From positions 51,387 through 115,386 of the forward strand of contig SUZR01000010.1 in assembly GCA_015059845.1 (NCBI GenBank): a DNA stretch of 64,000 nucleotides, given 5' to 3'. Both the position numbers and the translations under genes were made by a program. This document shows positions 34,180 to 43,010 of this stretch, piece by piece. How positions within the stretch are numbered: the first letter of the stretch is position 1; each line of letters starts with the position of its first letter. Below the pieces are notes generated by a model. That model did not search any database. It had not been told where the DNA came from and worked only from the letters and a program-made list of their open reading frames with translations. The stretch is from Rikenellaceae bacterium. GTDB lineage: Bacteria > Bacteroidota > Bacteroidia > Bacteroidales > Rikenellaceae.

Positions 34180-35373
34180 TTGATAGATTTTATTCTTCGC
34201 CCTATCCGCCGCAATTTCGGCAAGGACAAGATATTTTTTCGCGCCATAGACGATATGTTCGGATTCATTCCGCACAACATCGAGCTATATAAATTGGCTC
34301 TTATACACAAATCGGCATCCATCGTACTTGAGGATGGACAACATATTAATAACGAGCGCCTTGAGTTCTTGGGAGATGCCATAATCGAGAGTGTATCATC
34401 GGATTATCTGTTCATTGAATTCCCCGACAAGAACGAGGGATTTCTCACCCAGCTACGCTCAAAGATGGTATCACGCCAGTCGTTGAACGGCGTTGCAAAG
34501 CGCATCGGCCTGGACGACCACGTCATCACCAATGCATCCAACAGCAGCTCGCAGAAACATATATATGGCGATGCATTCGAGGCGATGATGGGTGCTATAT
34601 ATCTCGACCAGGGATACGATTTTGTCAACCGTCTGCTCATAAACAAGATATTCGCAAAATATCTTAAGATGGGGACGCTTGCCGAGTCCGAAACCGACTT
34701 CAAGAGCCGCCTGATTGAGTGGTGCCAGAAGAATCATCACACCATCCATTTTGCCACTACGCACGACAAGACCTATTCGGCCACTCATCCATTCTTCTAC
34801 TCTAAGGTGTTGATTGACAACATAGAGGTAGGTCACGGTGCAGGCGAGTCGAAGAAGGAGGCTGAGCAGCGTGCAGCATTCTCCGTGTCGCAGGGCATAA
34901 ACGATACAGATTGCACAAAGTTGTTGGATAAGCTGGATAATTTTGATGCGCATAATAACAAGCGTATTGCCGAAAAGCCAGCGGAAAAGGCTCCCGCACA
35001 AGAGCCCAAACCCAAAATGGCACGCAAGCCTGAGGAGCCAAAGGCTACGAAAAAGGCGACAAAAGAGGAGTCAAACGGTGACGAGCAGAAGCCAAGACCT
35101 GCACGTAAGCCGCGAAAGCAGGCCGTAACGCAAGAGAGCAATTCGGATGTTGCAGAGCCGTCAAAGGAGGCCAATACAGCTGATAATAACATAGTTACAG
35201 AAAACAAAGAGGCAAAAGAGGTTAAGGAGCAAAAAAATATAGCACAGACCTCAACAGCTACGGATAAGCCTGCTCGCCGCCGTCCTGTTCGCCGTCCGAG
35301 AAAGGCTGCGGAGAATCAGGCAACAAATTCTGAATCAACAGAAAAGCGCGAGGTGAATAACGACAAGGAGTAA
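34180..35373 (+). CDS. rnc: Ribonuclease III with long disordered C-terminal tail
   Basis: Cleaves double-stranded RNA during rRNA and mRNA processing. Residues 30-155 form the catalytic domain (NERLEFLGDA with Glu59 and Asp66; DAFEAMMGAI with Asp131 and Glu134), and about 172-238 the dsRNA-binding domain (GESKKEAEQRAAF). From about 265 to 397 there is a low-complexity tail rich in Lys, Ala, Pro, Glu and Arg, including RKPRKQ and RRRPVRRPRKAA clusters. Typical RNase III is 220-260 residues. TTG at 34180 is the best start: the nearest in-frame stop is just upstream and the first ATG would remove part of the domain. Confidence 0.92.
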   Translation: MIDFILRPIRRNFGKDKIFFRAIDDMFGFIPHNIELYKLALIHKSASIVLEDGQHINNERLEFLGDAIIESVSSDYLFIEFPDKNEGFLTQLRSKMVSRQSLNGVAKRIGLDDHVITNASNSSSQKHIYGDAFEAMMGAIYLDQGYDFVNRLLINKIFAKYLKMGTLAESETDFKSRLIEWCQKNHHTIHFATTHDKTYSATHPFFYSKVLIDNIEVGHGAGESKKEAEQRAAFSVSQGINDTDCTKLLDKLDNFDAHNNKRIAEKPAEKAPAQEPKPKMARKPEEPKATKKATKEESNGDEQKPRPARKPRKQAVTQESNSDVAEPSKEANTADNNIVTENKEAKEVKEQKNIAQTSTATDKPARRRPVRRPRKAAENQATNSESTEKREVNNDKE

Positions 35374-35386
35374 TACCCTACCCCAA

Positions 35387-36037
35387 ATGAAGAATCTGCA
35401 CGATAAATTGATGTCACGCGGTGCTGCGGCACTATCTGACGTGGAGCTTTTGGCTCTGCTCGTGGAGTCATCGAGCGACCAGCGTGACCCCAAGCAGGTA
35501 GCTGCGGGATTGCTGGACGCCTGTAACTCGATAGTGGGCATTGCACGCACGGAGCTTAGTCGTCTGCGAATGGTTGAAGGGATTGGATTGCGACGCGCCG
35601 AGAGAGTGATGGTTGCGGCCGAGTTTGGTAAGCGAATAGCACGCGCCACGACAAACGATGTGGAGTGCATAAAAACAGATAACGACGTTGACCGCATTAT
35701 GCGCCCTATATTCGATGGGCTGAAACACGAAGAGTGCTGGGTACTGTACCTTACAGGCTCAAACCGACTCATTGAGCATCAGCGTGTTAGCCAGGGCGGA
35801 GTACAAGCCACAATCGTGGACCATCGCCTGATTATCAAACGTGCCTTAGAGCTGCTTGCAACACAAATTATCCTTACTCATAACCACCCCTCGGGTGCTG
35901 CCGAGCCGAGTGTCGCAGATAAGGAGCTGACGAAAAAGGTGGCAGATGCAGCGGCTCTATTTGATATCAAATTATTGGACCACGTAATCATCTCACGCGA
36001 AGGGAATTGCTCATTCCGCAAGGAGGGGCTGCTATAA
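35387..36037 (+). CDS. radC: RadC family JAB/MPN domain protein
   Basis: A 216-residue protein: N-terminal helix-hairpin-helix-like region (LRMVEGIGLRRAERVMVAAEF) and a C-terminal JAMM metalloprotease fold with the metal motif THNHPSGAAEPSVAD. Despite the name, a DNA-repair role is not established. It begins 13 bp after rnc and probably shares its transcript. Confidence 0.93.
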   Translation: MKNLHDKLMSRGAAALSDVELLALLVESSSDQRDPKQVAAGLLDACNSIVGIARTELSRLRMVEGIGLRRAERVMVAAEFGKRIARATTNDVECIKTDNDVDRIMRPIFDGLKHEECWVLYLTGSNRLIEHQRVSQGGVQATIVDHRLIIKRALELLATQIILTHNHPSGAAEPSVADKELTKKVADAAALFDIKLLDHVIISREGNCSFRKEGLL

Positions 36038-36042
36038 AACGG

Positions 36043-36079
36043 AGGGTACTTGACACGATGTCGGTACCCTTCATTTTTT
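36043..36079 (+). terminator. Terminator after radC
   Basis: 7-bp stem AGGGTAC/GTACCCT (36043-36049, 36064-36070) and a TCATTTTTT tail. Confidence 0.65.
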
Positions 36080-36128
36080 ATCTACGATAAAATCACAGAA
36101 AAATAGAGTGCTTTTCGCAGAAAATAGT

Positions 36129-36136
36129 TATCTTTG
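36129..36136 (+). promoter_or_regulatory. Promoter -7 box for glyS
   Basis: TATCTTTG 37 bp upstream of the start; the -33 element is not clear. Confidence 0.52.
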
Positions 36137-36173
36137 CAAGATAGAATAAGAAATCACAAAAAATAGAAAAAAT

Positions 36174-37718
36174 ATGACACAGGAGGAGTTGTTTAAGAAG
36201 TTGGTCGCTCACTGCAAGGAGTATGGTTTTATCTTCCCTTCGAGCGAGATTTATGACGGTTTGGGAGCTGTTTATGACTACGGCCAGAATGGCGTTGAGT
36301 TGAAGAACAACATCAAGCGTTATTGGTGGGATTCGATGGTTAAGCTCAACGAGAATATCGTAGGTATCGATGCTGCAATCTTTATGCACCCCCGTACTTG
36401 GGAGGCATCAGGTCACGTAGCAGCCTTCAACGACCCCTTGATTGACAATAAGGATTCAAAGAAGCGTTACCGTGCCGATGTCCTCATCGAGGATTGGATG
36501 GCTAAGCAGGATGAGAAGATTCAGAAGGAGGTTGACAAGGCGCGCAAGCGCTTTGGTGAGGCTTTCGACGAGGCTCAGTACCGTGCAACATCACCCCGCG
36601 TAGCAGATATCGCAGCTAAGCGTGACGCTGTTCACAAGCGTTTTGCCGATGCCCTGAACGATAACAACCTCGAGGAGTTGAAGCAGATTATCCTCGACTG
36701 CGAGATTGTTTGCCCCATTTCAGGTACTCGCAACTGGACCGATGTGCGTCAGTTCAACCTTATGTTCTCAACTCAGATGGGCTCAACGGCTGAGGGTGCT
36801 AACACTATCTACCTTCGTCCTGAGACTGCGCAGGGTATCTTTGTGAACTATCTGAACGTACAGAAGACAGGTCGTATGAAGCTTCCTTTCGGTATTGCTC
36901 AGATTGGTAAGGCATTCCGTAACGAGATTGTAGCTCGTCAGTTCATCTTCCGTATGCGTGAGTTCGAGCAGATGGAGATGCAGTTCTTCGTGCAGCCCGG
37001 CACCGAGATGGAGTGGTGGAACAAGTGGAAGAATACACGTATGGCTTGGCACCGCGCTTTGGGCTTCGGCGATGATAACTACCGCTTCCACGACCACGAT
37101 AAGTTGGCTCACTATGCTAACGCTGCAACCGATGTAGAGTACAACTTCCCGTTCGGCTTCAAGGAGGTGGAGGGTATCCACTCTCGTACCGACTTCGACC
37201 TGGGCCGTCACCAGGAGTACTCAGGCAAGAAGATTCAGTATTTCGACGCAGAGCGTGGCGAGAGCTATGTTCCCTACGTTGTTGAGACCTCAATCGGTGT
37301 TGACCGTATGTTCTTGCAGATTATGTCGGCAGCATATACCGAGGAGAAGCTGGAGAATGGCGAGGAGCGCGTAGTATTGCGTATTCCCGCAGCGTTGGCT
37401 CCAACAAAGGTGGCTGTTATGCCTCTGGTTAAGAAGGATGGTCTGCCCGATGTTGCTCGCAAGATTATTGACGACTTGAAGTACGACTATGTTGTAGCTT
37501 ACGACGAGAAGGACTCTATCGGTAAGCGCTACCGTCGTCAGGATGCTATCGGTACTCCCTTCTGCGTAACTGTTGACCACCAGACTTTGGAGGATGGCAC
37601 CGTAACAGTTCGTCACCGCGACTCTATGCAGCAGGAGCGCATCAAGATTGAGGCTCTGCGTGCAATGGTTGACGAGGAGGTATCATTCCGCAAGCTGTTC
37701 CAGAAGATTCAGGCATAA
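36174..37718 (+). CDS. glyS: Glycyl-tRNA synthetase, homodimeric type
   Basis: A 514-residue class II synthetase of the alpha-2 (eukaryote/archaea-like) kind, single-gene rather than glyQ/glyS. Motifs: SEIYDGLGAVYDYGQNG, motif 2 FRNEIVARQFIFRMREFEQME, motif 3 ETSIGVDRMF, and a C-terminal anticodon-binding domain (APTKVAVMPLVKK). Codon use (GAG, CGT, AAG) looks that of a highly expressed gene. It is followed by a small membrane ORF and ruvX. Confidence 0.97.
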   Translation: MTQEELFKKLVAHCKEYGFIFPSSEIYDGLGAVYDYGQNGVELKNNIKRYWWDSMVKLNENIVGIDAAIFMHPRTWEASGHVAAFNDPLIDNKDSKKRYRADVLIEDWMAKQDEKIQKEVDKARKRFGEAFDEAQYRATSPRVADIAAKRDAVHKRFADALNDNNLEELKQIILDCEIVCPISGTRNWTDVRQFNLMFSTQMGSTAEGANTIYLRPETAQGIFVNYLNVQKTGRMKLPFGIAQIGKAFRNEIVARQFIFRMREFEQMEMQFFVQPGTEMEWWNKWKNTRMAWHRALGFGDDNYRFHDHDKLAHYANAATDVEYNFPFGFKEVEGIHSRTDFDLGRHQEYSGKKIQYFDAERGESYVPYVVETSIGVDRMFLQIMSAAYTEEKLENGEERVVLRIPAALAPTKVAVMPLVKKDGLPDVARKIIDDLKYDYVVAYDEKDSIGKRYRRQDAIGTPFCVTVDHQTLEDGTVTVRHRDSMQQERIKIEALRAMVDEEVSFRKLFQKIQA

Positions 37719-37747
37719 TAGACCGAGTTAGCTAAACTTATGTTGCT

Positions 37748-37855
37748 ATGTCAAAAGATATCCATATTAAAATTAAAGTAGGTTATATACTCGCTGCTAT
37801 TGCAATCTGTTTTGTTATTGGCTACGGTATTGGTAAACTTATAGCACTATTGTAG
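37748..37855 (+). CDS. Small membrane ORF of 35 codons overlapping ruvX
   Basis: ATG at 37748 reads MSKDIHIKIKVGYILAAIAI then a hydrophobic run to KLIALL and stops at 37853-37855. It would be a single-span membrane peptide with a charged N-terminus. Its TAG overlaps the ruvX GTG by one base, the kind of junction used for translational coupling elsewhere in this window. The start resembles sensor-kinase N-termini, so it could be a remnant instead. Not recognised. Confidence 0.5.
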   Translation: MSKDIHIKIKVGYILAAIAICFVIGYGIGKLIALL

Positions 37856-38283
37856 TGGGGAGAATTATAGCCATAGACTACGGTACAAAACGCACGGGGT
37901 TGGCTGTTACCGACCCTTTGCGTATTATTGCAAACGTATTGGACACGGTCGAGACAAAGCAACTTGAAAAGTACCTTGCAGACTATTTTTCAAAAAACGA
38001 CGTTGATATAATAGTCGTGGGCAAGCCCTCGCAGATGAATGGTCAGCCATCGGAAACAATGCGCTACATTGAGCCGCTGGTAGGACGTCTGCGTCACGCC
38101 TACCCTCAGAAACAGGTGGTACTATATGACGAGCGATTCACCTCGGTAATGGCTCACCGCACGATGCTGGAGAGTGGCATAGGCAAGATGGCTCGCCGCG
38201 ACAAGGCTCTGGTGGACCGCATATCGGCTACGATTATCCTGCAGTCGTATATGGACTCCGCAGAGTACAACAGCTTACGATAG
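37855..38283 (+). CDS. ruvX: Putative pre-16S rRNA nuclease RuvX/YqgF
   Basis: A 142-residue RNase H-fold protein thought to act in 16S rRNA 5' maturation. The N-terminus MGRIIAIDYGTKRTGLAVTD carries the first catalytic Asp8; VVGKPSQMNGQPSE and LYDERFTSVMA are the other signature blocks. The GTG start at 37855 overlaps the small ORF's stop (TAGTG) and fits the family N-terminus exactly. def follows after 34 bp. Confidence 0.93.
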   Translation: MGRIIAIDYGTKRTGLAVTDPLRIIANVLDTVETKQLEKYLADYFSKNDVDIIVVGKPSQMNGQPSETMRYIEPLVGRLRHAYPQKQVVLYDERFTSVMAHRTMLESGIGKMARRDKALVDRISATIILQSYMDSAEYNSLR

Positions 38284-38317
38284 GCTCTTAAGTAAAGATG
38301 TTAAAAAGATTAGATTT

Positions 38318-38863
38318 ATGATATACCCAATAGTAATTTACGGCTCGCAGACCCTGCGAAACAAGTCGGTGGACATCACCCCCGACTACCCCGATTTAAA
38401 GAAACTTATTGACGATATGTTTCTCACACTCGACGAGGCTTCGGGCGTAGGTTTGGCGGCTCCGCAGATTGGTAAGAATATCCGACTCTTCATCGTGGAC
38501 TGCACACCGTGGGCCGAGGATGAGCCTGAGTTGGAGGACTACCGCCGTGTATTCATCAATGCTGAGATTTACGAGGTATCGGAGGAGACCGACCTCTTTA
38601 ACGAGGGTTGCCTCTCACTCCCCGGCTTGCACGAGGATGTACGTCGTCCCGTGGCTATCAAGATGCGTTGGCTGGACGAGAACTTCGTGGAGCACGATGA
38701 GCTCATCGACGGTCTGCCGGCACGTGTTATTCAGCACGAGTATGACCACTTGGAGGGTAAGGTCTTCACCGACCGCCTCTCGGCATTGCGTCGCAACCTG
38801 TTAAAGGGTAAGATGACAAAGCTCTCGAACGGCAAGTACCGCTGTGCATATAAAACAAAGTAA
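38318..38863 (+). CDS. def: Peptide deformylase
   Basis: Removes the formyl group from nascent proteins. The 181-residue enzyme has all three motifs: GVGLAAPQIG (43-52), EGCLSLP with metal ligand Cys98, and QHEYDH with His140, Glu141 and His144. An acidic insert (WAEDEPELEDYRR) follows the first motif. Lies between ruvX and the DUF4199 gene, the three probably co-transcribed. Confidence 0.97.
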   Translation: MIYPIVIYGSQTLRNKSVDITPDYPDLKKLIDDMFLTLDEASGVGLAAPQIGKNIRLFIVDCTPWAEDEPELEDYRRVFINAEIYEVSEETDLFNEGCLSLPGLHEDVRRPVAIKMRWLDENFVEHDELIDGLPARVIQHEYDHLEGKVFTDRLSALRRNLLKGKMTKLSNGKYRCAYKTK

Positions 38864-38878
38864 CTCAAATATTGAATT

Positions 38879-39421
38879 ATGGCAAACAATAGTTTTTGGA
38901 ACGAAGCTTCGCGCTGTGGTGCGATTATAGGTTTAGTCAATGTACTCTTCTCGTTGGTAGGTATGATGCTACCCTCGATTGCTTTTGTAGCGAACCTGGC
39001 GAACTTTGTTGTAACAATCTATCTTTTGTTCTACTACACACGCCGTCGCGCTATGCGATTCAGCGAGGGTTATACATACACTCAATGTCTGGGTTTCATC
39101 GTGGCCATTGGTATATTTGCAGGTATTATTGCTGGTGCTTACCAGATTGTTGCCAGCAATTTCCTCTTTACCGAGCTGTTTGAGCAGACGGTAAATACCA
39201 CTATTGCCACCTTGCAGCAGTCGGGATTGTACAATAACGAGATGATGGACCAGATGAGCGGTATGATGCGTTCATACATCTTCTCACCCATCCCCGTGCT
39301 TATATCGAATGTGGTCGGAAATATCTTCCTGTTTGGTTTCTACGGTTTGTTTATCTCTATCGGCACGAAACGTGAGCCCGATATTTTCGATGATAACTAC
39401 TCAAACGAGGAGGATGAATAA
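38879..39421 (+). CDS. DUF4199 membrane protein
   Basis: A 180-residue inner-membrane protein with about four hydrophobic segments (near 13-35, 40-55, 75-100, 140-160) and the acidic C-terminus typical of DUF4199. Function unknown. It overlaps the downstream glycosyltransferase start by 8 nt, so the two are translated together, an arrangement I recall as common in Bacteroidales. Confidence 0.85.
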   Translation: MANNSFWNEASRCGAIIGLVNVLFSLVGMMLPSIAFVANLANFVVTIYLLFYYTRRRAMRFSEGYTYTQCLGFIVAIGIFAGIIAGAYQIVASNFLFTELFEQTVNTTIATLQQSGLYNNEMMDQMSGMMRSYIFSPIPVLISNVVGNIFLFGFYGLFISIGTKREPDIFDDNYSNEEDE

Positions 39422-40376
39422 AAGATTAGACATATCGGTAGTAGTACCTCTCTACAACGAGGAGGAGTCGCTTCAGGAGCTTGTGGCGTGGATTGACCGC
39501 GTGGCTACAGAGAACTCGCTCAGCTATGAGGTTATTATGATTGACGATGGCTCATCGGATGGCTCGTGGGCTGAGGTGGAGCGACTGAAGGAGCACTACC
39601 CCGCCATCAAAGGCATACGCTTTGCCCGCAACTATGGCAAATCGGCCGCTCTCTACTGCGGTTTTGAGGAGGCTGAAGGTGAGGTCGTATTCACAATGGA
39701 TGCCGACTTACAAGACTCGCCGAACGAGATACCCGAGATGCGCCGTATGATTCTTGAGGATGGCTACGACCTTGTGTCGGGCTGGAAGAAGAAGCGTTAT
39801 GACCCCGCTGGCAAGCGTTTTCCGAGCAAGTTCTTCAACCTGACAGCTCGCATCGTGTCGGGCATTAAGTTGCACGACTTCAACTGCGGACTGAAGGCAT
39901 ACCGTCGCCGCGTGATTAAGTCGATTGAGGTTTATGGCGAGATGCATCGCTACATACCCATATTGGCAAAACACGCTGGTTATAAGAAGATTGGCGAGAA
40001 GGTTGTACAACACCAGGAGCGTAAGTATGGCGTATCGAAGTTCGGTATGGAGCGTATGGTGAAGGGGTATCTGGACTTGATTACCGTCTCATTTATGTCG
40101 CACTTCGGCCGTTCACCGATGTACTTCTTCGGTAGTCTGGGAACAATTATGTTCCTACTCGGAGGCTTCACTACGATATGGGTAATTGCAGCAAAACTAT
40201 ACAAGCAGGCAATGGGTCTGCCGCTGCGTGCCGTTACAGACCAGCCGCTATTCTTCGTAGCCATTCTAACGGTTATATTGGGTGTTCAGCTCTTTTTGGC
40301 GGGCTTCTTGGGCGAGCTTATCAACCGCCGCTCGTCAGACCGCAACAGTTATTTGATTGACAAGAAAATAAAATAG
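39414..40376 (+). CDS. Membrane GT2 glycosyltransferase (DPM1/ArnC-like)
   Basis: A 320-residue family 2 transferase: N-terminal catalytic domain (VVVPLYNEEESL, IMIDDGSSDGS, FTMDADLQDSPNEI with the DxD) and two C-terminal membrane helices (about 235-262 and 278-302). Such proteins move a sugar to undecaprenyl or dolichol-type phosphate for later export. Met at 39414 is chosen over a longer frame that runs antiparallel to family conservation inside DUF4199. DUF4293 follows after 6 bp. Confidence 0.92.
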   Translation: MNKRLDISVVVPLYNEEESLQELVAWIDRVATENSLSYEVIMIDDGSSDGSWAEVERLKEHYPAIKGIRFARNYGKSAALYCGFEEAEGEVVFTMDADLQDSPNEIPEMRRMILEDGYDLVSGWKKKRYDPAGKRFPSKFFNLTARIVSGIKLHDFNCGLKAYRRRVIKSIEVYGEMHRYIPILAKHAGYKKIGEKVVQHQERKYGVSKFGMERMVKGYLDLITVSFMSHFGRSPMYFFGSLGTIMFLLGGFTTIWVIAAKLYKQAMGLPLRAVTDQPLFFVAILTVILGVQLFLAGFLGELINRRSSDRNSYLIDKKIK

Positions 40377-40382
40377 ACAAAA

Positions 40383-40841
40383 ATGATACAACGTATTCAA
40401 ACACTCTATCTTTTGGCCGTTGCAGCCCTGATGGCTGCGGCTACATTTACTCCTCTGGCATATTTTGTGGGAGGTACTGACGAGTATAAGCTCTTCGCCT
40501 TCGCACTTAAGAACGCGGAGGTGTCGCACTCAACAATATATATGGGTATTATTGTGGCATTGGCTGCAATCATTCCGTTTGTTACAATTTTCTTGTTCAA
40601 AAACAGAATGTTACAGATTCGCCTGTGTGCTGTTGAGTTGGTTCTTTTAATTGGAGCACAGATATTTATGGCGATATATTACTATCTCGGTAATCGTATG
40701 TTCGCTCAGTTTGAGTTCCACGCTCAGGGCCTGCATATTGCAATTATCTTCCCTCTGGTGGCGATAATTCTCGATTACCTCGCTCTGCGTGCCATCTTCC
40801 GTGACGAGATGTTGGTTCGTTCACTCGACCGCATACGATAA
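40383..40841 (+). CDS. DUF4293 membrane protein
   Basis: A 152-residue protein with four predicted membrane segments and the family start MIQRIQTLYLLAVAALMA, plus RLCAVELVLLIGAQIF and LDYLALRAIFRDEMLVRSLDRIR at the end. Function unknown, Bacteroidota-restricted as far as I recall. Last gene of the def/GT2 group, before a terminator. Confidence 0.88.
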   Translation: MIQRIQTLYLLAVAALMAAATFTPLAYFVGGTDEYKLFAFALKNAEVSHSTIYMGIIVALAAIIPFVTIFLFKNRMLQIRLCAVELVLLIGAQIFMAIYYYLGNRMFAQFEFHAQGLHIAIIFPLVAIILDYLALRAIFRDEMLVRSLDRIR

Positions 40842-40864
40842 GTTTACGCAGTATAGAGATAAGA

Positions 40865-40899
40865 GGGTGTCTAACGATTAAGTTAGCACCCTTTTTTTG
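40865..40899 (+). terminator. Rho-independent terminator
   Basis: GGGTG-U-CTAAC pairs with GTTAG-CACCC (one bulge), 40865-40891, followed by seven T. Confidence 0.8.
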
Positions 40900-40930
40900 T
40901 TGTCGGATTATACTTTTTTTACTATTTTTG
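40900..40930 (+). promoter_or_regulatory. Promoter for the BACON lipoprotein gene
   Basis: TTG at 40900-40902 with 20-bp spacing to TATTTTTG at 40923-40930; ATG 20 bp later. It abuts the preceding terminator. Confidence 0.6.
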
Positions 40931-40950
40931 GATTATAATAGTACGGCACA

Positions 40951-41925
40951 ATGACAATCACCCTACTGCTCATAATTCTTATCTCGTTTTCGGCCTGCTC
41001 GCACGAAGACCAGACGCCTATACCATATTTAAGCATCACGCTTGAAGATGGAGGGGAGCTGAATGAGCGTATGATAAATATCCCCGACAGCGGAGATATG
41101 GTAAACATCATAGTTAACAGTAACTCACCGTGGCAGGCGGAGTGTGCGGCCGAGTGGGTCGATATATCCTCAACAAGCGGGACAGGAGATGGCATTATAA
41201 GATTAAGCATAGACCACGCGGAGAAATCACGCAGCACGGTGGTCGCTATACACCTTACCGAATACGCGCAGATTAAATCCTCATTCGATATTATTCAGCA
41301 CGTATCCACGCCCGAGACTCCACCCTCGGAGGATAATCCTCTGCAGCCTGACGACACGCCAGACGATACTCCAGAACAGAAGCCCAACGACACTCCCAAT
41401 GAAGAGCCAAATGAGGAGCCAAAGGATAATCCCGAAGAGGAGGAAAACACGCAAAAAGGGAAATACATAGAGATAAACAAACTCTCGCAACTATCGGCTG
41501 GAGAGTATTACATTGGAGGTTATCAGGATGGCGCACTACATCTGGCAACAGGGGATATGCATATAGGTCATTGTCGCACAAGCCGATACACCATTGCAGA
41601 GGATGGGGATTTAGTCACCTCGGAGAGTTATGCAGCCGCAACTGTCACACTTGAGGCTGCTACGGAGAATGGTTATTACATACGATTCGATGGCGGTTAT
41701 CTTTCGGCAACGGCAGCCGGAGCGGGAAAACTTGTGCTTACTTCTGACAAGTCAAAGTATTGGCTCTTTTCGACCCACGCCAATGGAGGATTTGTGGTAC
41801 GTCAGCAGGGTGATATTGATGTGCAAATAATTATCTCGCCCAAAGCAAAAGATGGGGCACTGCTGCGCTCGGTAGCTGGCGAAGAGGAGGGAAATGCCAT
41901 CGTTCTGTTTCGTAAAAACGAGTAA
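40951..41925 (+). CDS. BACON-domain lipoprotein with acidic linker
   Basis: A 324-residue surface-type lipoprotein: signal with lipobox SFSAC (Cys16); a BACON domain (about 25-110; SNSPWQAECAAEWVDISSTSG); a 60-residue Pro/Asp/Glu-rich spacer with repeated DDTP and NEEP units; and a C-terminal beta-rich domain (165-324) I cannot name. BACON domains in Bacteroidota often accompany glycan-binding or mucin-targeting proteins. The stop overlaps the nuclease/phosphatase gene (TAATG). Confidence 0.8.
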   Translation: MTITLLLIILISFSACSHEDQTPIPYLSITLEDGGELNERMINIPDSGDMVNIIVNSNSPWQAECAAEWVDISSTSGTGDGIIRLSIDHAEKSRSTVVAIHLTEYAQIKSSFDIIQHVSTPETPPSEDNPLQPDDTPDDTPEQKPNDTPNEEPNEEPKDNPEEEENTQKGKYIEINKLSQLSAGEYYIGGYQDGALHLATGDMHIGHCRTSRYTIAEDGDLVTSESYAAATVTLEAATENGYYIRFDGGYLSATAAGAGKLVLTSDKSKYWLFSTHANGGFVVRQQGDIDVQIIISPKAKDGALLRSVAGEEEGNAIVLFRKNE

Positions 41926-42908
41926 TGAGATACCTAACATACATATGTCTTTTCTCGCTTCTGTGCCTAAATGCGCTGGCACAGAAACAACACGTCGTGG
42001 CATTTTATAATGTCGAAAATCTTTTCGATACGATAAACTCGCCCGCTACGGCCGACGAGGATATGCTTCCTCTCTCCGACCGCCGTTGGGATACAAAGCG
42101 ATACGAGGCGAAGCTGAAAAACATATCGCAAATATTATTAGATATTACCTCACAGCACGACTACCCCACCCTCATCGGAATGGCCGAGGTGGAAAATCGT
42201 TCGGTGGTGGAGGTTTTAATACGCGAGCCAGCGCTTGCCGCCGCACACTACAATATTTGCCACTACGACTCGCCCGACGAGCGAGGTATAGACGTTGCTC
42301 TGCTGTATCGTCCAGAGAAGATAAAGATTCTCGGCAGCAAGGCAATCCCGGCGACAGCCGACAATCCTACGCGAGATATTCTCACCGCTTGGGGAGAGCT
42401 GGACAATGAGCCTATATTCATTGCCGTTGTGCATTGGCCGTCACGCATCGGAGGTGTAAAGTTCACCGAACCACAACGTATAGCCTGCTCTCAACAGCTC
42501 CGCGAGATTGTGGACTCGGTGCAATGTCATACGCCCGCAACCAAGATTATCATTATGGGCGATATGAACGATAACCCGCACGACAGAAGTATCGCGGAGG
42601 TTTTGCGGGCGAAATCCAACGTAAATAAACTTCTGTCCAATGACCTATACGCCCCTTTCGCCAATGTCAAGCGAGGCAGCTCGGTGTATGACAACCGCTG
42701 GAACAGATACGACAATATAATCGTTTCAGGAAATATTGTGCAGGGCAATGGCTTCAGGTTATGCCCTATCGGCAAGAGATACGGAGCAATCTTTAGCCGA
42801 AAAGATATGCTTGACAGGCACGGCTATCCCAAACCAACATTCAAAGGTGACGAATATATAGGCGGGGCGAGCGACCACCTGCCCATATACATTCTTTTAG
42901 GCAAATAA
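41925..42908 (+). CDS. Secreted endonuclease/exonuclease/phosphatase family protein
   Basis: A 327-residue exported protein (signal MRYLTYICLFSLLCLNALAQ) of the DNase I-like EEP fold: VAFYNVENLFDT, IGMAEVENRSVVE (catalytic Glu), VALLYRPEKI, VHWPSR, IIMGDMNDNPHD and the closing ASDHLPIYI with the catalytic Asp-His. It may hydrolyse phosphodiesters of DNA or lipids in the periplasm or outside. Coupled by TAATG to the BACON lipoprotein gene. Confidence 0.9.
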   Translation: MRYLTYICLFSLLCLNALAQKQHVVAFYNVENLFDTINSPATADEDMLPLSDRRWDTKRYEAKLKNISQILLDITSQHDYPTLIGMAEVENRSVVEVLIREPALAAAHYNICHYDSPDERGIDVALLYRPEKIKILGSKAIPATADNPTRDILTAWGELDNEPIFIAVVHWPSRIGGVKFTEPQRIACSQQLREIVDSVQCHTPATKIIIMGDMNDNPHDRSIAEVLRAKSNVNKLLSNDLYAPFANVKRGSSVYDNRWNRYDNIIVSGNIVQGNGFRLCPIGKRYGAIFSRKDMLDRHGYPKPTFKGDEYIGGASDHLPIYILLGK

Positions 42909-42975
42909 AATTCGTGTTCGATGTTAAATTATTCGTTTTAACAAAGAGATCGGTAGCAACGAAATAGGTTATCAA

Positions 42976-42983
42976 TATTTTTG
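42976..42983 (+). promoter_or_regulatory. Promoter -7 box for the NTF2-like/DUF418 pair
   Basis: TATTTTTG 27 bp before the ATG at 43011; no clear -33. Confidence 0.48.
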
Positions 42984-43010
42984 TAAAAGAATAATTTAAA
43001 CAATCTAATA

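Noticed and set aside
36020..36173. T-box or other riboswitch upstream of glyS or alaS
   Set aside because: Leaders are short (under about 100 nt), with no specifier/antiterminator-like structures; the hairpin there belongs to the radC terminator.
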